From Pseudomonadota bacterium (GTDB taxonomy: Bacteria > Bdellovibrionota_B > Oligoflexia > Oligoflexales > JAPPIL01): DNA of 7,898 bases. Of this stretch, positions 1 through 6,795 are shown piece after piece. The notes beneath the pieces were generated by a model. The model was given only the letters and a program-made list of their open reading frames with translations, was not told where the DNA came from and did no database searches. The position numbers and the translations under genes are program-made. The stretch is from NCBI GenBank assembly GCA_028877195.1, contig JAPPIL010000199.1, positions 449-8,346 on the forward strand, written 5' to 3'. The number at the start of each line of letters is the position of its first letter. Position 1 is the first letter of the stretch.

Positions 1-722
1 ATCGACGTGCCTTGCTTGGGTTGGGCAGAATAAAACATGCGCACATATTGATGCCGATGGCAGTAAACATTCAGCAACGTAAATATTTCATCATTGTTTG
101 CGGTGTCGATGAAAAGGTCGTAGTTGATGTTGCTACTGGGATACAGCCAACCATCCCAATCACAGTAGACACCGCCACGTCGCTGAGAATTAAAGTAGTC
201 TTTGCCACTATAAAACGGTGGCTTATGGTCTTTGAATTTGCTGTGGAGACCCTTGTTTTTTTTGAAAGCCTCGTTCTTGCCTGACCGATACCATGAAACT
301 GCTGCCAAAACATTTTTGAAGTTGCAGGACACATTTGGCAGCGCCCAATGTTCGGGCACGCCAGTATCAAAAAACTTCTTGGTCGTATCTCCTCCTTCGC
401 TGAAGCCATTATACAGCCAGCCAACCTTCAAAGGGAAGTCGTAGACCGCATCGCTACTCAAGTCCCCCTGCACACACTCAATGTAACTGTTTGAGATACT
501 ATCTATCGTTGCCTGATTCGGTGGCAAGAAACCCTCCTGATGATGATGGCGATATTTAACTTCGGTAGTTATCTTCCCAGGGGTCTGGTCGTTGAGTTCA
601 TCACGTTGCCGCTGGATTGCTTGATACTTCTCATCTAGAACCTTCAAAGTATCACCACTGTCATCAGCAAAAATAGACACCGACGACAATGCCGATAATA
701 GCATCAGCAAACGCATAATCAT
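1..722 (-). CDS. Secreted cysteine-containing protein of unknown function, 3' end beyond window
   Basis: Reading the minus strand from 722, 240 codons stay open to the left edge, so the gene is partial at its C-terminus. The start at 722 forms an ATGA overlap with the stop of the upstream gene and has a GGGAG Shine-Dalgarno 7 nt before it; a second in-frame ATG lies two codons later. Residues 1-19 are a Sec signal peptide with a probable type I cleavage after Ile-Phe-Ala, before Asp-Asp. Residues 22-45 are charged and probably helical. The rest is aromatic-rich, with cysteines at 83, 133, 187 and 221 and tryptophans at 102, 126, 144, 189 and 192. There is no lipobox, so the product should be periplasmic or released. 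I recognise no family. It is co-transcribed with, and translationally coupled to, the gene at 719-1321. Confidence is high that it is a gene and nil for its function. Confidence 0.85.
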   Translation of the reverse strand, partial: MIMRLLMLLSALSSVSIFADDSGDTLKVLDEKYQAIQRQRDELNDQTPGKITTEVKYRHHHQEGFLPPNQATIDSISNSYIECVQGDLSSDAVYDFPLKVGWLYNGFSEGGDTTKKFFDTGVPEHWALPNVSCNFKNVLAAVSWYRSGKNEAFKKNKGLHSKFKDHKPPFYSGKDYFNSQRRGGVYCDWDGWLYPSSNINYDLFIDTANNDEIFTLLNVYCHRHQYVRMFYSAQPKQGTS

Positions 723-1321
723 TGACATGCTCCCGACTTCGCCGCTATGAACTTTTCGTTATCTACTATATTGTCGTGAAAAATTTTTTCGCCTTTGGCA
801 ACGTCATCACTCGCAAAAATAATCTGCCACGCATCATCGTTGTCTTTCCTATACAGTTCTATCCTGTTGATCTTGGCACTACTGTTGCTGCTGGTAACTT
901 TTAAACTAATCAGCGTTCCACAGTTGCTTGTTTCAGACTTATTGAACGTGCCACGTTGATCAAGAGCGGTAATAAGATCATCCTCTGGCTTATTACCAGC
1001 CTTAATTATATCAGTAGTGTCATTATCTCCTGCCCCAAGATCTACCTGCACCTTGCAGCTACCACCACCATTACAACTCCCGAACACCTTGATGCCTAGC
1101 TTATTGCGCTCAAAACAAGTGAGATTCAAACTACTCGTTTGCACCCCTCGTAGACAATTAAGTGCCTGCTTATAGCGAAGCATGCGGTCAGACTCTTCCT
1201 TCACCTTATCTTCCAACTCAATCAAGGCATTAATCTTGGAGGTTGGGTCAAGATCTAATGACTCGGCTCGCACTTCTCCGCCAAATAAAATAATCAACAT
1301 CAATACATAACACCTTCGCAT
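719..1321 (-). CDS. Secreted six-cysteine protein of unknown function (200 aa)
   Basis: The start at 1321 is chosen because it gives a clean signal peptide: two arginines, a hydrophobic core (residues 5-15) and a type I site after Val-Arg-Ala at 19. A weak AGGCGAG ribosome site lies just upstream. The frame continues open to 1471, but that extension would run into the divergent gene and bury the signal peptide. The mature protein starts with a probable helix (about 28-54). A cysteine-rich middle with a Gly-Gly-Gly turn follows (Cys56, 69, 83, 89, 134). It ends in a predicted beta-rich part (about 135-170) and a final cysteine at 199. The six mature cysteines could form three disulfides. There is no lipobox, so the product is periplasmic or exported rather than anchored. 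It is first in a two-gene minus-strand unit and its stop overlaps the next start. No family is recognised. Confidence 0.85.
   Translation of the reverse strand: MRRCYVLMLIILFGGEVRAESLDLDPTSKINALIELEDKVKEESDRMLRYKQALNCLRGVQTSSLNLTCFERNKLGIKVFGSCNGGGSCKVQVDLGAGDNDTTDIIKAGNKPEDDLITALDQRGTFNKSETSNCGTLISLKVTSSNSSAKINRIELYRKDNDDAWQIIFASDDVAKGEKIFHDNIVDNEKFIAAKSGACQ
730..734 (-). promoter_or_regulatory. Ribosome binding site fixing the start at 722
   Basis: GGGAG on the minus strand lies inside the end of the upstream gene, 7 nt before the ATG at 722. This spacing favours 722 over the second ATG at 716 and suggests coupled translation at the ATGA junction. Confidence 0.6.
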
Positions 1322-1425
1322 GTCTCGCCTATCGGCACGGGCATAAAAATTTTTAACTAAAATATAAAAAACCGCAAAAATTAACCGATAAGTCGTGCGA
1401 TAGATGTTGTCTTGCGTGAGGGAAA
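1322..1425. promoter_or_regulatory. Divergent intergenic region, probable promoters for both units
   Basis: This 104-bp gap separates the two-gene minus unit from the five-gene plus operon and must hold the promoters for both, unless transcription enters from elsewhere. Its core (about 1343-1384) is strongly AT-rich and includes A5T5 at 1346-1355. TATAAA at 1364-1369 (plus) and TATATT at 1366-1361 (minus) are possible -10 elements, but neither has a convincing -35 at normal spacing, so I do not place a start site. An imperfect inverted repeat brackets the core: CTATCGGCACG at 1329-1339 and CGTGCGATAG at 1394-1403. Apart from one extra G the arms are complementary. Confidence 0.45.
1418..1422 (+). 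promoter_or_regulatory. Ribosome binding site of the first operon gene, tight spacing
   Basis: GAGGG lies only 3 nt before the ATG at 1426 (4 nt if GAGG alone pairs). The spacing is short, but no other in-frame start would keep the lipoprotein signal peptide intact. Confidence 0.45.
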
Positions 1426-2952
1426 ATGTCCAAGCATATCCCGACATTAGTTTTACTGTCGCTGCTAGCATGTAAGTTTGCTGGCGACGAGGAGAGTGCG
1501 ACTAGTGCTGCTGATGCTATCACTGAACGCCGTAAGATATTGGAAAAGATAATGAAGGATTACCTCCAACGCCTGAAAGAGAGTCGTATTACGACGGTCA
1601 TCGACCCCAAACATCCGCAAGGTGATTTACAGGTAAAGGTGATGACGACAGCACTGTTCGGTTATAGCGCCTTCACCCAAGTTAGTTGGAACAGATTACA
1701 AGCCGACAAGGTTGAGGTGCTACGCTGTCTCACCAAGCCTAATGCTACGACAACCAAAACATGTAATTTTGATAAGCGAGAAGCAACACCTACTGCGTGT
1801 GGTTATGAAGAATGTAAACGGGTGCGAGAAAAAGTAACTAATGAAGGCACGAGGTTGATCGATCGCTCAATCACCACCAATTCTGAAATGGCAGCAAGCT
1901 TTATTTATTTCGTTAGACCATGCTTTGAAAACTACCTGCTGATCGGTAAAGGCAAGAGTGAAACGCTGGTCAAATGCGGCGATGAAGCGATCAAAAGTTC
2001 TAATGCTGCCACCACTAACAACCGTTATCTAGCGCAACGAGCTTGTGGTGAGAGTGCGATGCTAATTTGCGGCAAGTCATATCCCAGCTCACCTTATACT
2101 AAAGGCGAAAGCATCAAATACATTGACACTTCCTTGTTTGATGATCGGGAAGCGATAATTAAGGAGTTAGAGGAACTGTCAAGGGAGATCGCACGTGAAG
2201 CACAGAAGGGTATGAAAGAAGCGCTAATCACTGCCGACATGACCTATAATGAGCGAATGAATGCCGCAAGACAAGTGCTTGATGACCAGTATTTTGAAGC
2301 TGAAAAAAAAGAGTTTGACTGTCATCAGGAAAGAATAAAAAAAATGGAAGCCGAAATGGAAGCCAATGCAAATAAAACTCTTTGGGAAACCGTCAAGGAT
2401 ATGGTTAGTGCACCTGATTTTTGGCAAGTTTTAGCAGCCGCTCCCTTTAGTGCTATCGCCACTGCCCCTGACTGTCATCAAGCTCAAGAAACTGCTGAAG
2501 CGCAGTATACGCAAAGAGTGGCTGAAATTCTAGGTGAGGAGGGAGTGAGTGAGTCAGACAAGCGAACTGCTGGTAATCAAGGCTACATCAATTGCGCATC
2601 AGAAAATATCGAGACACTGCTCGACTACTACAACTCCGATAAGGAGTTAACCGACTACGACATCAATAATATAGCTGATACTGGCATTGCGATGATCCCT
2701 TTGCCAAAATCACATTTGAACAGTCGCAGCACAGCCACAGCAGTGCAAATGTCTCTACATTACTTGAGTAGTGAGCCTGTTTACGACGATATATGTAAGT
2801 GCCCAACCTGCTACAAACATCTGCTTAAAATTAATTCTTACGATAAGCGCCGCAGTCTTCTCAATAAAAATCTTCAAGCGATAAATATCCGTATCAAAGA
2901 AGAACTGTTTAGCGAAAACATCAAAGACCCTTATGCCAAAGAGGAAGAATAG
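1426..2952 (+). CDS. Cysteine-rich lipoprotein, member 1 of a paralogous trio (508 aa)
   Basis: The signal peptide (residues 1-15) ends in a Leu-Leu-Ala-Cys lipobox. Cys16 is the predicted lipid anchor, followed by Lys, so an outer-membrane destination is likely. A probable helix (30-54) leads into a beta-rich, cysteine-rich module (about 66-190) with Arg-Cys at 100-101 and an Ile-Thr-Thr...Arg-Pro-Cys strand ending at Cys166. That pattern is shared, more weakly, with the proteins at 5483 and 6796. A long charged, probably coiled-coil stretch follows (about 238-315). It contains Asp-Cys-His-Gln at 298-301, repeated at 349-352, on either side of a hydrophobic segment (about 328-348). The tail carries a Cys-x-Cys-x2-Cys cluster at 457-462. 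There are fourteen cysteines beyond the anchor. It is the first gene of the plus operon and ends 1 nt before the next start. No known family is recognised; an envelope structural or binding role is inference only. Confidence 0.85.
   Translation: MSKHIPTLVLLSLLACKFAGDEESATSAADAITERRKILEKIMKDYLQRLKESRITTVIDPKHPQGDLQVKVMTTALFGYSAFTQVSWNRLQADKVEVLRCLTKPNATTTKTCNFDKREATPTACGYEECKRVREKVTNEGTRLIDRSITTNSEMAASFIYFVRPCFENYLLIGKGKSETLVKCGDEAIKSSNAATTNNRYLAQRACGESAMLICGKSYPSSPYTKGESIKYIDTSLFDDREAIIKELEELSREIAREAQKGMKEALITADMTYNERMNAARQVLDDQYFEAEKKEFDCHQERIKKMEAEMEANANKTLWETVKDMVSAPDFWQVLAAAPFSAIATAPDCHQAQETAEAQYTQRVAEILGEEGVSESDKRTAGNQGYINCASENIETLLDYYNSDKELTDYDINNIADTGIAMIPLPKSHLNSRSTATAVQMSLHYLSSEPVYDDICKCPTCYKHLLKINSYDKRRSLLNKNLQAINIRIKEELFSENIKDPYAKEEE
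2941..2947 (+). promoter_or_regulatory. Ribosome binding site fixing the start at 2954
   Basis: GAGGAAG sits inside the last codons of the upstream gene, 6 nt before the ATG at 2954. It rules out the in-frame ATG at 2933, which would also add a polar extension in front of the signal peptide. Confidence 0.65.
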
Positions 2953-2953
2953 C

Positions 2954-3487
2954 ATGAAGGCAATGCATAATTTTATCATCATAGCTATGCTCATCACTTG
3001 TGTGCTCGCCTGTAAACAAGCGATGACCGAAGAAGAATACAATGCCCTCTTGAAAAAAGAAGAGATAGAGCAGGCAGAATACGAAAAGATGATTATTGAC
3101 ATAAACAACTGTATTCGCACCTCCCAGCATGGTGAGCAGCCTTTAGCAGAGGATCAGATAACCAGAGACATGCTCTCGAACAGCAGCAGGGTCTACTGTT
3201 CAGACTATTCGACAACCCTTGAGCATAAGTTTGTGCGTTTCTGTCGCTATTATGTCTACCATCAAAAGAACAGCAACAACATAAAATCCTGCTACTGCGA
3301 GATAGTTAAGAAACGCCAAGATATTCGCAATGAGTTACAAGCTAATTGCGATGAGCTATTCAAAGACAAGTATGCTGAACGTCTAAATTCAACCATCATC
3401 AAAGCTTATTTAGGCGACACTTTAAAAACCGAATGTGAAAGTTTGCAGAATACTTCAACTACGGAGCATCTCTATGGTTGCGATTAG
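2954..3487 (+). CDS. Small cysteine-rich lipoprotein of unknown function (177 aa)
   Basis: The start at 2954 has a good Shine-Dalgarno and gives a compact signal peptide whose hydrophobic core (residues 7-19) ends in Val-Leu-Ala-Cys. Cys20 is the predicted lipid anchor and is followed by Lys. A strongly charged helix follows (about 25-50), then a domain with eight cysteines (53, 82, 97, 113, 115, 132, 161, 176), enough for four disulfides. The spacing includes Cys-Tyr-Cys at 113-115. The cysteine pattern does not align with the three paralogous lipoproteins of this operon, and I recognise no family. It begins 1 nt after the upstream stop, and its last 14 nt overlap the start of the next gene. 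It is probably an accessory subunit of whatever the operon assembles. Confidence 0.82.
   Translation: MKAMHNFIIIAMLITCVLACKQAMTEEEYNALLKKEEIEQAEYEKMIIDINNCIRTSQHGEQPLAEDQITRDMLSNSSRVYCSDYSTTLEHKFVRFCRYYVYHQKNSNNIKSCYCEIVKKRQDIRNELQANCDELFKDKYAERLNSTIIKAYLGDTLKTECESLQNTSTTEHLYGCD
3463..3466 (+). promoter_or_regulatory. Ribosome binding site fixing the start at 3474
   Basis: GGAG lies 7 nt before the ATG at 3474, inside the previous coding sequence. It supports this start over the in-frame ATG at 3435, which would put a 13-residue extension before the lipoprotein signal. Confidence 0.6.
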
Positions 3488-5486
3488 GGTAGCACTGACT
3501 ATCGTGCTGTTGTCATGCTCACCGAGCACAGAAGATAGCGTCCGAGTGCCAGAGAATTGGACGTTGGACAAAAATGCGATGCATACGGACTTGCGCGATG
3601 GTTTGCTTTCCGAAAGTGAAAAGCATGCCTTTGAATTGATTGCAGCCGAGTATCGCAACTCCGATGCTGATGGGATTGAAGAAGGAGTAGTAGCACCAGC
3701 TGATAACCTTGAGGCGATCGCCGAGATCCTTGATTCATACCATGAGGCGATTGCGATCAATAAAACCCTTTGGCAAGCCTTGCTTGATTATGAAGACAGC
3801 ACTTGTTTTCAGCGCCGTAAACTCAAACGCCTTGAGGTGCACCTGCGAGCAAGGGCAGGCTTTCAACGCCAAGCGCAAGACTTTCCTGAAGTTGAGCTTA
3901 AACTTGGTTTAGCTAATCAGAAAGATCAAACCGCAGAAATCATCGACGGCGGTGCGACAGTATATGCCTCTGATTTTGCCGAGCCGCGCCTTAACAGTAT
4001 GGGCGATATAGCTCAAATTACCTTTAAGAGACTAAATGCATCCACCTATGATGAAGTAGATTATCCGTACGGGCAAGGATACTGTACAGAGCGTGCTCTT
4101 TGGGGAACAGGTTGGTGTAAGAAAGACCACACTGTATACGACGAAGACACCTACTACATCGAGGGACAGACGGTCATCATTGACGGTGTTGACATCTATG
4201 CCCAATACCCTAATGATAGTCGCAAGTATTTGATTTACTCATCGCTACCAGCTGAAAACCCTCTGGCTACTCTATCAGGGATAACGCCGATTTATAGCGT
4301 GCCCTCCTTCCGCAACAACCCGCATTGGGTGCTGCACTACCACTCTGCTAATTGTGATGGCTGGAGCAATGCCAACCACGATGGTTCGGATTTTGGGCGT
4401 GAGATTTGGGATAAGTATGCCAGTAAAGGCAAACCTATCGGCAGCAATGCCGAGCGCAAGATAATTGCCTGCAAAGACAAAAGGATTACAGGCATTACCG
4501 TTATGCCACCTGAACTGGTAGAGACAGTCGATGAGCTTGCAGACAAGTTGCCTGCTAATGTCTGGGACAAGTCCTTACCAGAATTACGCACAGACTCACG
4601 CCATACCTGCGACCCGATCGATGTCAACGACCTCATCAAAGAAGCCAAAGAAAAAGTCGATACGCTAGTGTTAGATGCAGACCGACTAAAGTTTGACTTC
4701 AGTGCCGACTATGAACCAGAAGTGCTACAGGAGAAACGCACTTATCTCGCCCAACAGCTAGATACTTTCATCAGTAATAGCAGCGCTATAGATAACTACA
4801 ACGCAAACTTCCAGATCGGTTGTTTCTATGACCGTGAATTAGTGGATGGCATCAATGTCGAAGTTGATGGGCAAGTTCTCGTAGGTATTGCGGGGCGATT
4901 CTATAGCGAGAAAGAAGCAAGGGGACAAGTTTCAGACAATCTTGATGACACCAGCAAGATAGATACCTCACAGCTGTTTATCGGCTTTGGCTACGCGGAT
5001 GCCCTTGCTTATCTTGGTGATGTTGAGGGTGAAGGTGATGATGTCAAAGATGACGGCACGTTTACGCAAACGTTTACCGTTGATCCTAAATTTACCAAAA
5101 ACTTCAGCTTGCGAGACTTAACTTACGTGCATCTAGCACGCAACTTCGCCGATAATTTTTTCCAAACTCTTACTAGTCAAACAATCTTTAGGGACGATTT
5201 TTGGGGACAGGGCAAGGACATCAATATCAATAATTTACAGATTGAACGCAGGGTCTTGAGTATACGTCGTCTGCAGCTATCCATTGGCAAGGAGGGTGAT
5301 TCAAACAATCCCAAACAAGTTATCTATAAACAGCAAGCAGCTGGCGATGAACCAAACGACTATGGGGTGTTGCCATCGTTGTTTATCTTAACCAACACTT
5401 CGTCTGCGTTCACCGATTTTGGACTTAAGGGCAACAAGAGGTGGCGTGAGTATCGCCTTAAAAATAACTTATGCAGTAGCAAATGA
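3474..5486 (+). CDS. Large mosaic lipoprotein with a possible lectin/endostatin-like segment (670 aa)
   Basis: Residues 1-14 form a short signal peptide with lipobox Leu-Leu-Ser-Cys; Cys15 is the predicted anchor, followed by Ser. Residues about 45-135 look helical and include an acidic Asn-Ser-Asp-Ala-Asp-Gly loop at 62-67 that resembles a thrombospondin-type calcium loop. A beta-rich region with Cys204, 215, 294 and 333 follows. Its second half (about 253-336) has Trp285, an Asn-Cys-x-Gly-Trp motif at 293-297, several glycines and a terminal Ile-Ile-Ala-Cys. By eye this recalls the last half of bacterial C-type-lectin/endostatin-like (DUF1554-type) domains, but weakly. A charged helical linker (about 384-440) leads to a beta-rich C-terminal part (about 445-650) with an acidic loop at 516-528. 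Eight cysteines remain after the anchor. The start overlaps the previous gene by 14 nt and the stop overlaps the next start in ATGA. Gene call firm, function unknown. Confidence 0.85.
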   Translation: MVAIRVALTIVLLSCSPSTEDSVRVPENWTLDKNAMHTDLRDGLLSESEKHAFELIAAEYRNSDADGIEEGVVAPADNLEAIAEILDSYHEAIAINKTLWQALLDYEDSTCFQRRKLKRLEVHLRARAGFQRQAQDFPEVELKLGLANQKDQTAEIIDGGATVYASDFAEPRLNSMGDIAQITFKRLNASTYDEVDYPYGQGYCTERALWGTGWCKKDHTVYDEDTYYIEGQTVIIDGVDIYAQYPNDSRKYLIYSSLPAENPLATLSGITPIYSVPSFRNNPHWVLHYHSANCDGWSNANHDGSDFGREIWDKYASKGKPIGSNAERKIIACKDKRITGITVMPPELVETVDELADKLPANVWDKSLPELRTDSRHTCDPIDVNDLIKEAKEKVDTLVLDADRLKFDFSADYEPEVLQEKRTYLAQQLDTFISNSSAIDNYNANFQIGCFYDRELVDGINVEVDGQVLVGIAGRFYSEKEARGQVSDNLDDTSKIDTSQLFIGFGYADALAYLGDVEGEGDDVKDDGTFTQTFTVDPKFTKNFSLRDLTYVHLARNFADNFFQTLTSQTIFRDDFWGQGKDININNLQIERRVLSIRRLQLSIGKEGDSNNPKQVIYKQQAAGDEPNDYGVLPSLFILTNTSSAFTDFGLKGNKRWREYRLKNNLCSSK

Positions 5487-6760
5487 GCAGGCTTTCTTAC
5501 ATCGTAGCCATACTGCCGCTCTTTGGTGGCTGCAAAGAAAGAAGCGTTGAGGAAAACTATGCCTCTGCTGATACGCAAGGATCGCTTTCCTATGCTGATG
5601 TATACAACTTTCTCTTGCGGAATAATGGCTTTGTCAACAAGTCGGCGAAAAAACTAACAAGCAAGCTAACATTTAGTTTTATCCAAGCTGGGGTGCAAAC
5701 AGATGAATATGGGCAGTATATTCGCCTTTTCTTTCACGCTGATGATGACCGTGATTACCTTGAGATTGCTCGCTGCGACATTGCACGGAAGAGTAATACC
5801 TGTTTGTTTGGTAAAGGTTTGGCTGACGGCGGTGGCGATACGATAGAAGAGATTAACAATATACTTGCTAGTGAGACCGACCATTCACATCTAACGTCTG
5901 CACAACTCAATAATTGTTGGAATGAGCTAACTAATGGCTGCACACAAATTGGTGAGGCAACTACTGATGGCGGCGACATCGTTGCGGTGCATAAGATAAC
6001 AGCTGGCGATAGTTTTATCGACTTGACCGCCCCTCACAATCAAACAGTCTACTACATAGCTCGTGTCTGTGTGAATCCAGATCGTCTTGATGAGCGAGAG
6101 TCAATCAATCAACAATGCTCACCCAGCTTTAGGTATACCGAAGATGTAAAACTAATCTTTGACAACAACAGGAATGCCAACAGAAATACAATTATCGCTG
6201 ACCTGGAAAAAATCGGTGCTCAACTAGACTATAAGACCAAGCGCGGACATGAACTAGCTGTTCAGATCCATGATGGGTTAGAAACCTGTCGGCGGCGCAA
6301 CATCAAGAACGCTCATGATAAAAATGTGCGTGAAAGTGTCGCCACTTTGCTCGGTATCGGGGTTGGTATCGGAGCATCGATTTATACGTTTGGCAAGACA
6401 GATTTTAAGAACATGGGGGTCGGGGCAGACGCAGGTAAGGCACTGGGGGCGGCGTTTGCTGATGTGGTGAGATCAGCGAAAGATTACCCACGCAAATCCT
6501 GCCCAGAAGCAACCAATGCTATCGCCGCGATTGTCAAGGAAATGGGTTTTAATAGTGATGGTGGTGGTGATATTACAACTAAAATAGCAGCAGGCCCCGC
6601 CTATCTCTATCTTGATCTGCTGCGGCAATACGATGAAAAGCTAACTGAATACTTGCAGGTAAACAACCAATATAGAGATTGGTTCATGAATGCCTGCTTC
6701 ATCGCTAATAATCAAAAGCAACAAGCGCAACAAAATCAGGGGGGCAATTGCGACGGTTAG
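5483..6760 (+). CDS. Lipoprotein with FN3-like Cys module and glycine-zipper segment, trio member 2 (425 aa)
   Basis: The ATG overlaps the previous stop as ATGA. No clear Shine-Dalgarno precedes it, so translation is probably coupled. The signal peptide ends Leu-Phe-Gly-Gly-Cys; Cys17 is the predicted anchor, followed by Lys (Phe at -3 is unusual but permitted). Residues about 61-226 look like a disulfide-stabilised fibronectin type III-like module. Strands run through Arg-Cys98, then Cys107, 145 and 153. They end in an Asp-Leu-Thr-Ala-Pro...Tyr-Tyr-Ile-Ala-Arg-Val-Cys196 strand and a closing strand after Cys212. A helical region follows (about 231-285). Cys269 and Cys340 then flank a hydrophobic glycine-rich stretch (286-329) with glycines at 291, 293, 295, 297 and a zipper at 314, 318, 322. 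The C-terminus is Gln/Asn-rich with Cys405 and Cys423. The architecture matches the next gene and, less closely, the one at 1426. Function unknown; membrane insertion of the glycine-rich segment is a hypothesis. Confidence 0.85.
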   Translation: MSRLSYIVAILPLFGGCKERSVEENYASADTQGSLSYADVYNFLLRNNGFVNKSAKKLTSKLTFSFIQAGVQTDEYGQYIRLFFHADDDRDYLEIARCDIARKSNTCLFGKGLADGGGDTIEEINNILASETDHSHLTSAQLNNCWNELTNGCTQIGEATTDGGDIVAVHKITAGDSFIDLTAPHNQTVYYIARVCVNPDRLDERESINQQCSPSFRYTEDVKLIFDNNRNANRNTIIADLEKIGAQLDYKTKRGHELAVQIHDGLETCRRRNIKNAHDKNVRESVATLLGIGVGIGASIYTFGKTDFKNMGVGADAGKALGAAFADVVRSAKDYPRKSCPEATNAIAAIVKEMGFNSDGGGDITTKIAAGPAYLYLDLLRQYDEKLTEYLQVNNQYRDWFMNACFIANNQKQQAQQNQGGNCDG

Positions 6761-6775
6761 TTCATATTTGCTCAC

Positions 6776-6790
6776 GCTTGCTGCGCAAGC
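6776..6790 (+). promoter_or_regulatory. Small hairpin in the leader of the last operon gene
   Basis: GCTTGC at 6776-6781 pairs with GCAAGC at 6785-6790 across a 3-nt loop, ending 5 nt before the ATG at 6796. It has no T-tract, so it is not a terminator. It could restrict ribosome access at this junction, the only one in the operon without close coupling, but it may be incidental. Confidence 0.3.
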
Positions 6791-6795
6791 AGACT

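Noticed and set aside
1322..1471. Upstream extension of the minus-strand gene to a start at 1471
   Set aside because: It overlaps the divergent lipoprotein gene's start, adds no credible N-terminus, and would bury the clean signal peptide that begins at 1321.
2933..2953. Earlier ATG at 2933 for the small lipoprotein
   Set aside because: It would place seven polar, basic residues before the signal peptide and lies upstream of the good Shine-Dalgarno at 2941-2947.
2224..3130. Antisense open frames opposite the lipoprotein genes (several of 60-120 codons across the window)
   Set aside because: They are shadows of well-supported plus-strand genes, without ribosome sites; apparent hydrophobic stretches arise from the complement of charged codons.
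3435..3473. Earlier ATG at 3435 for the large lipoprotein
   Set aside because: It lies deep inside the previous gene, lacks a ribosome site and would lengthen the signal peptide; 3474 has GGAG at 7 nt.
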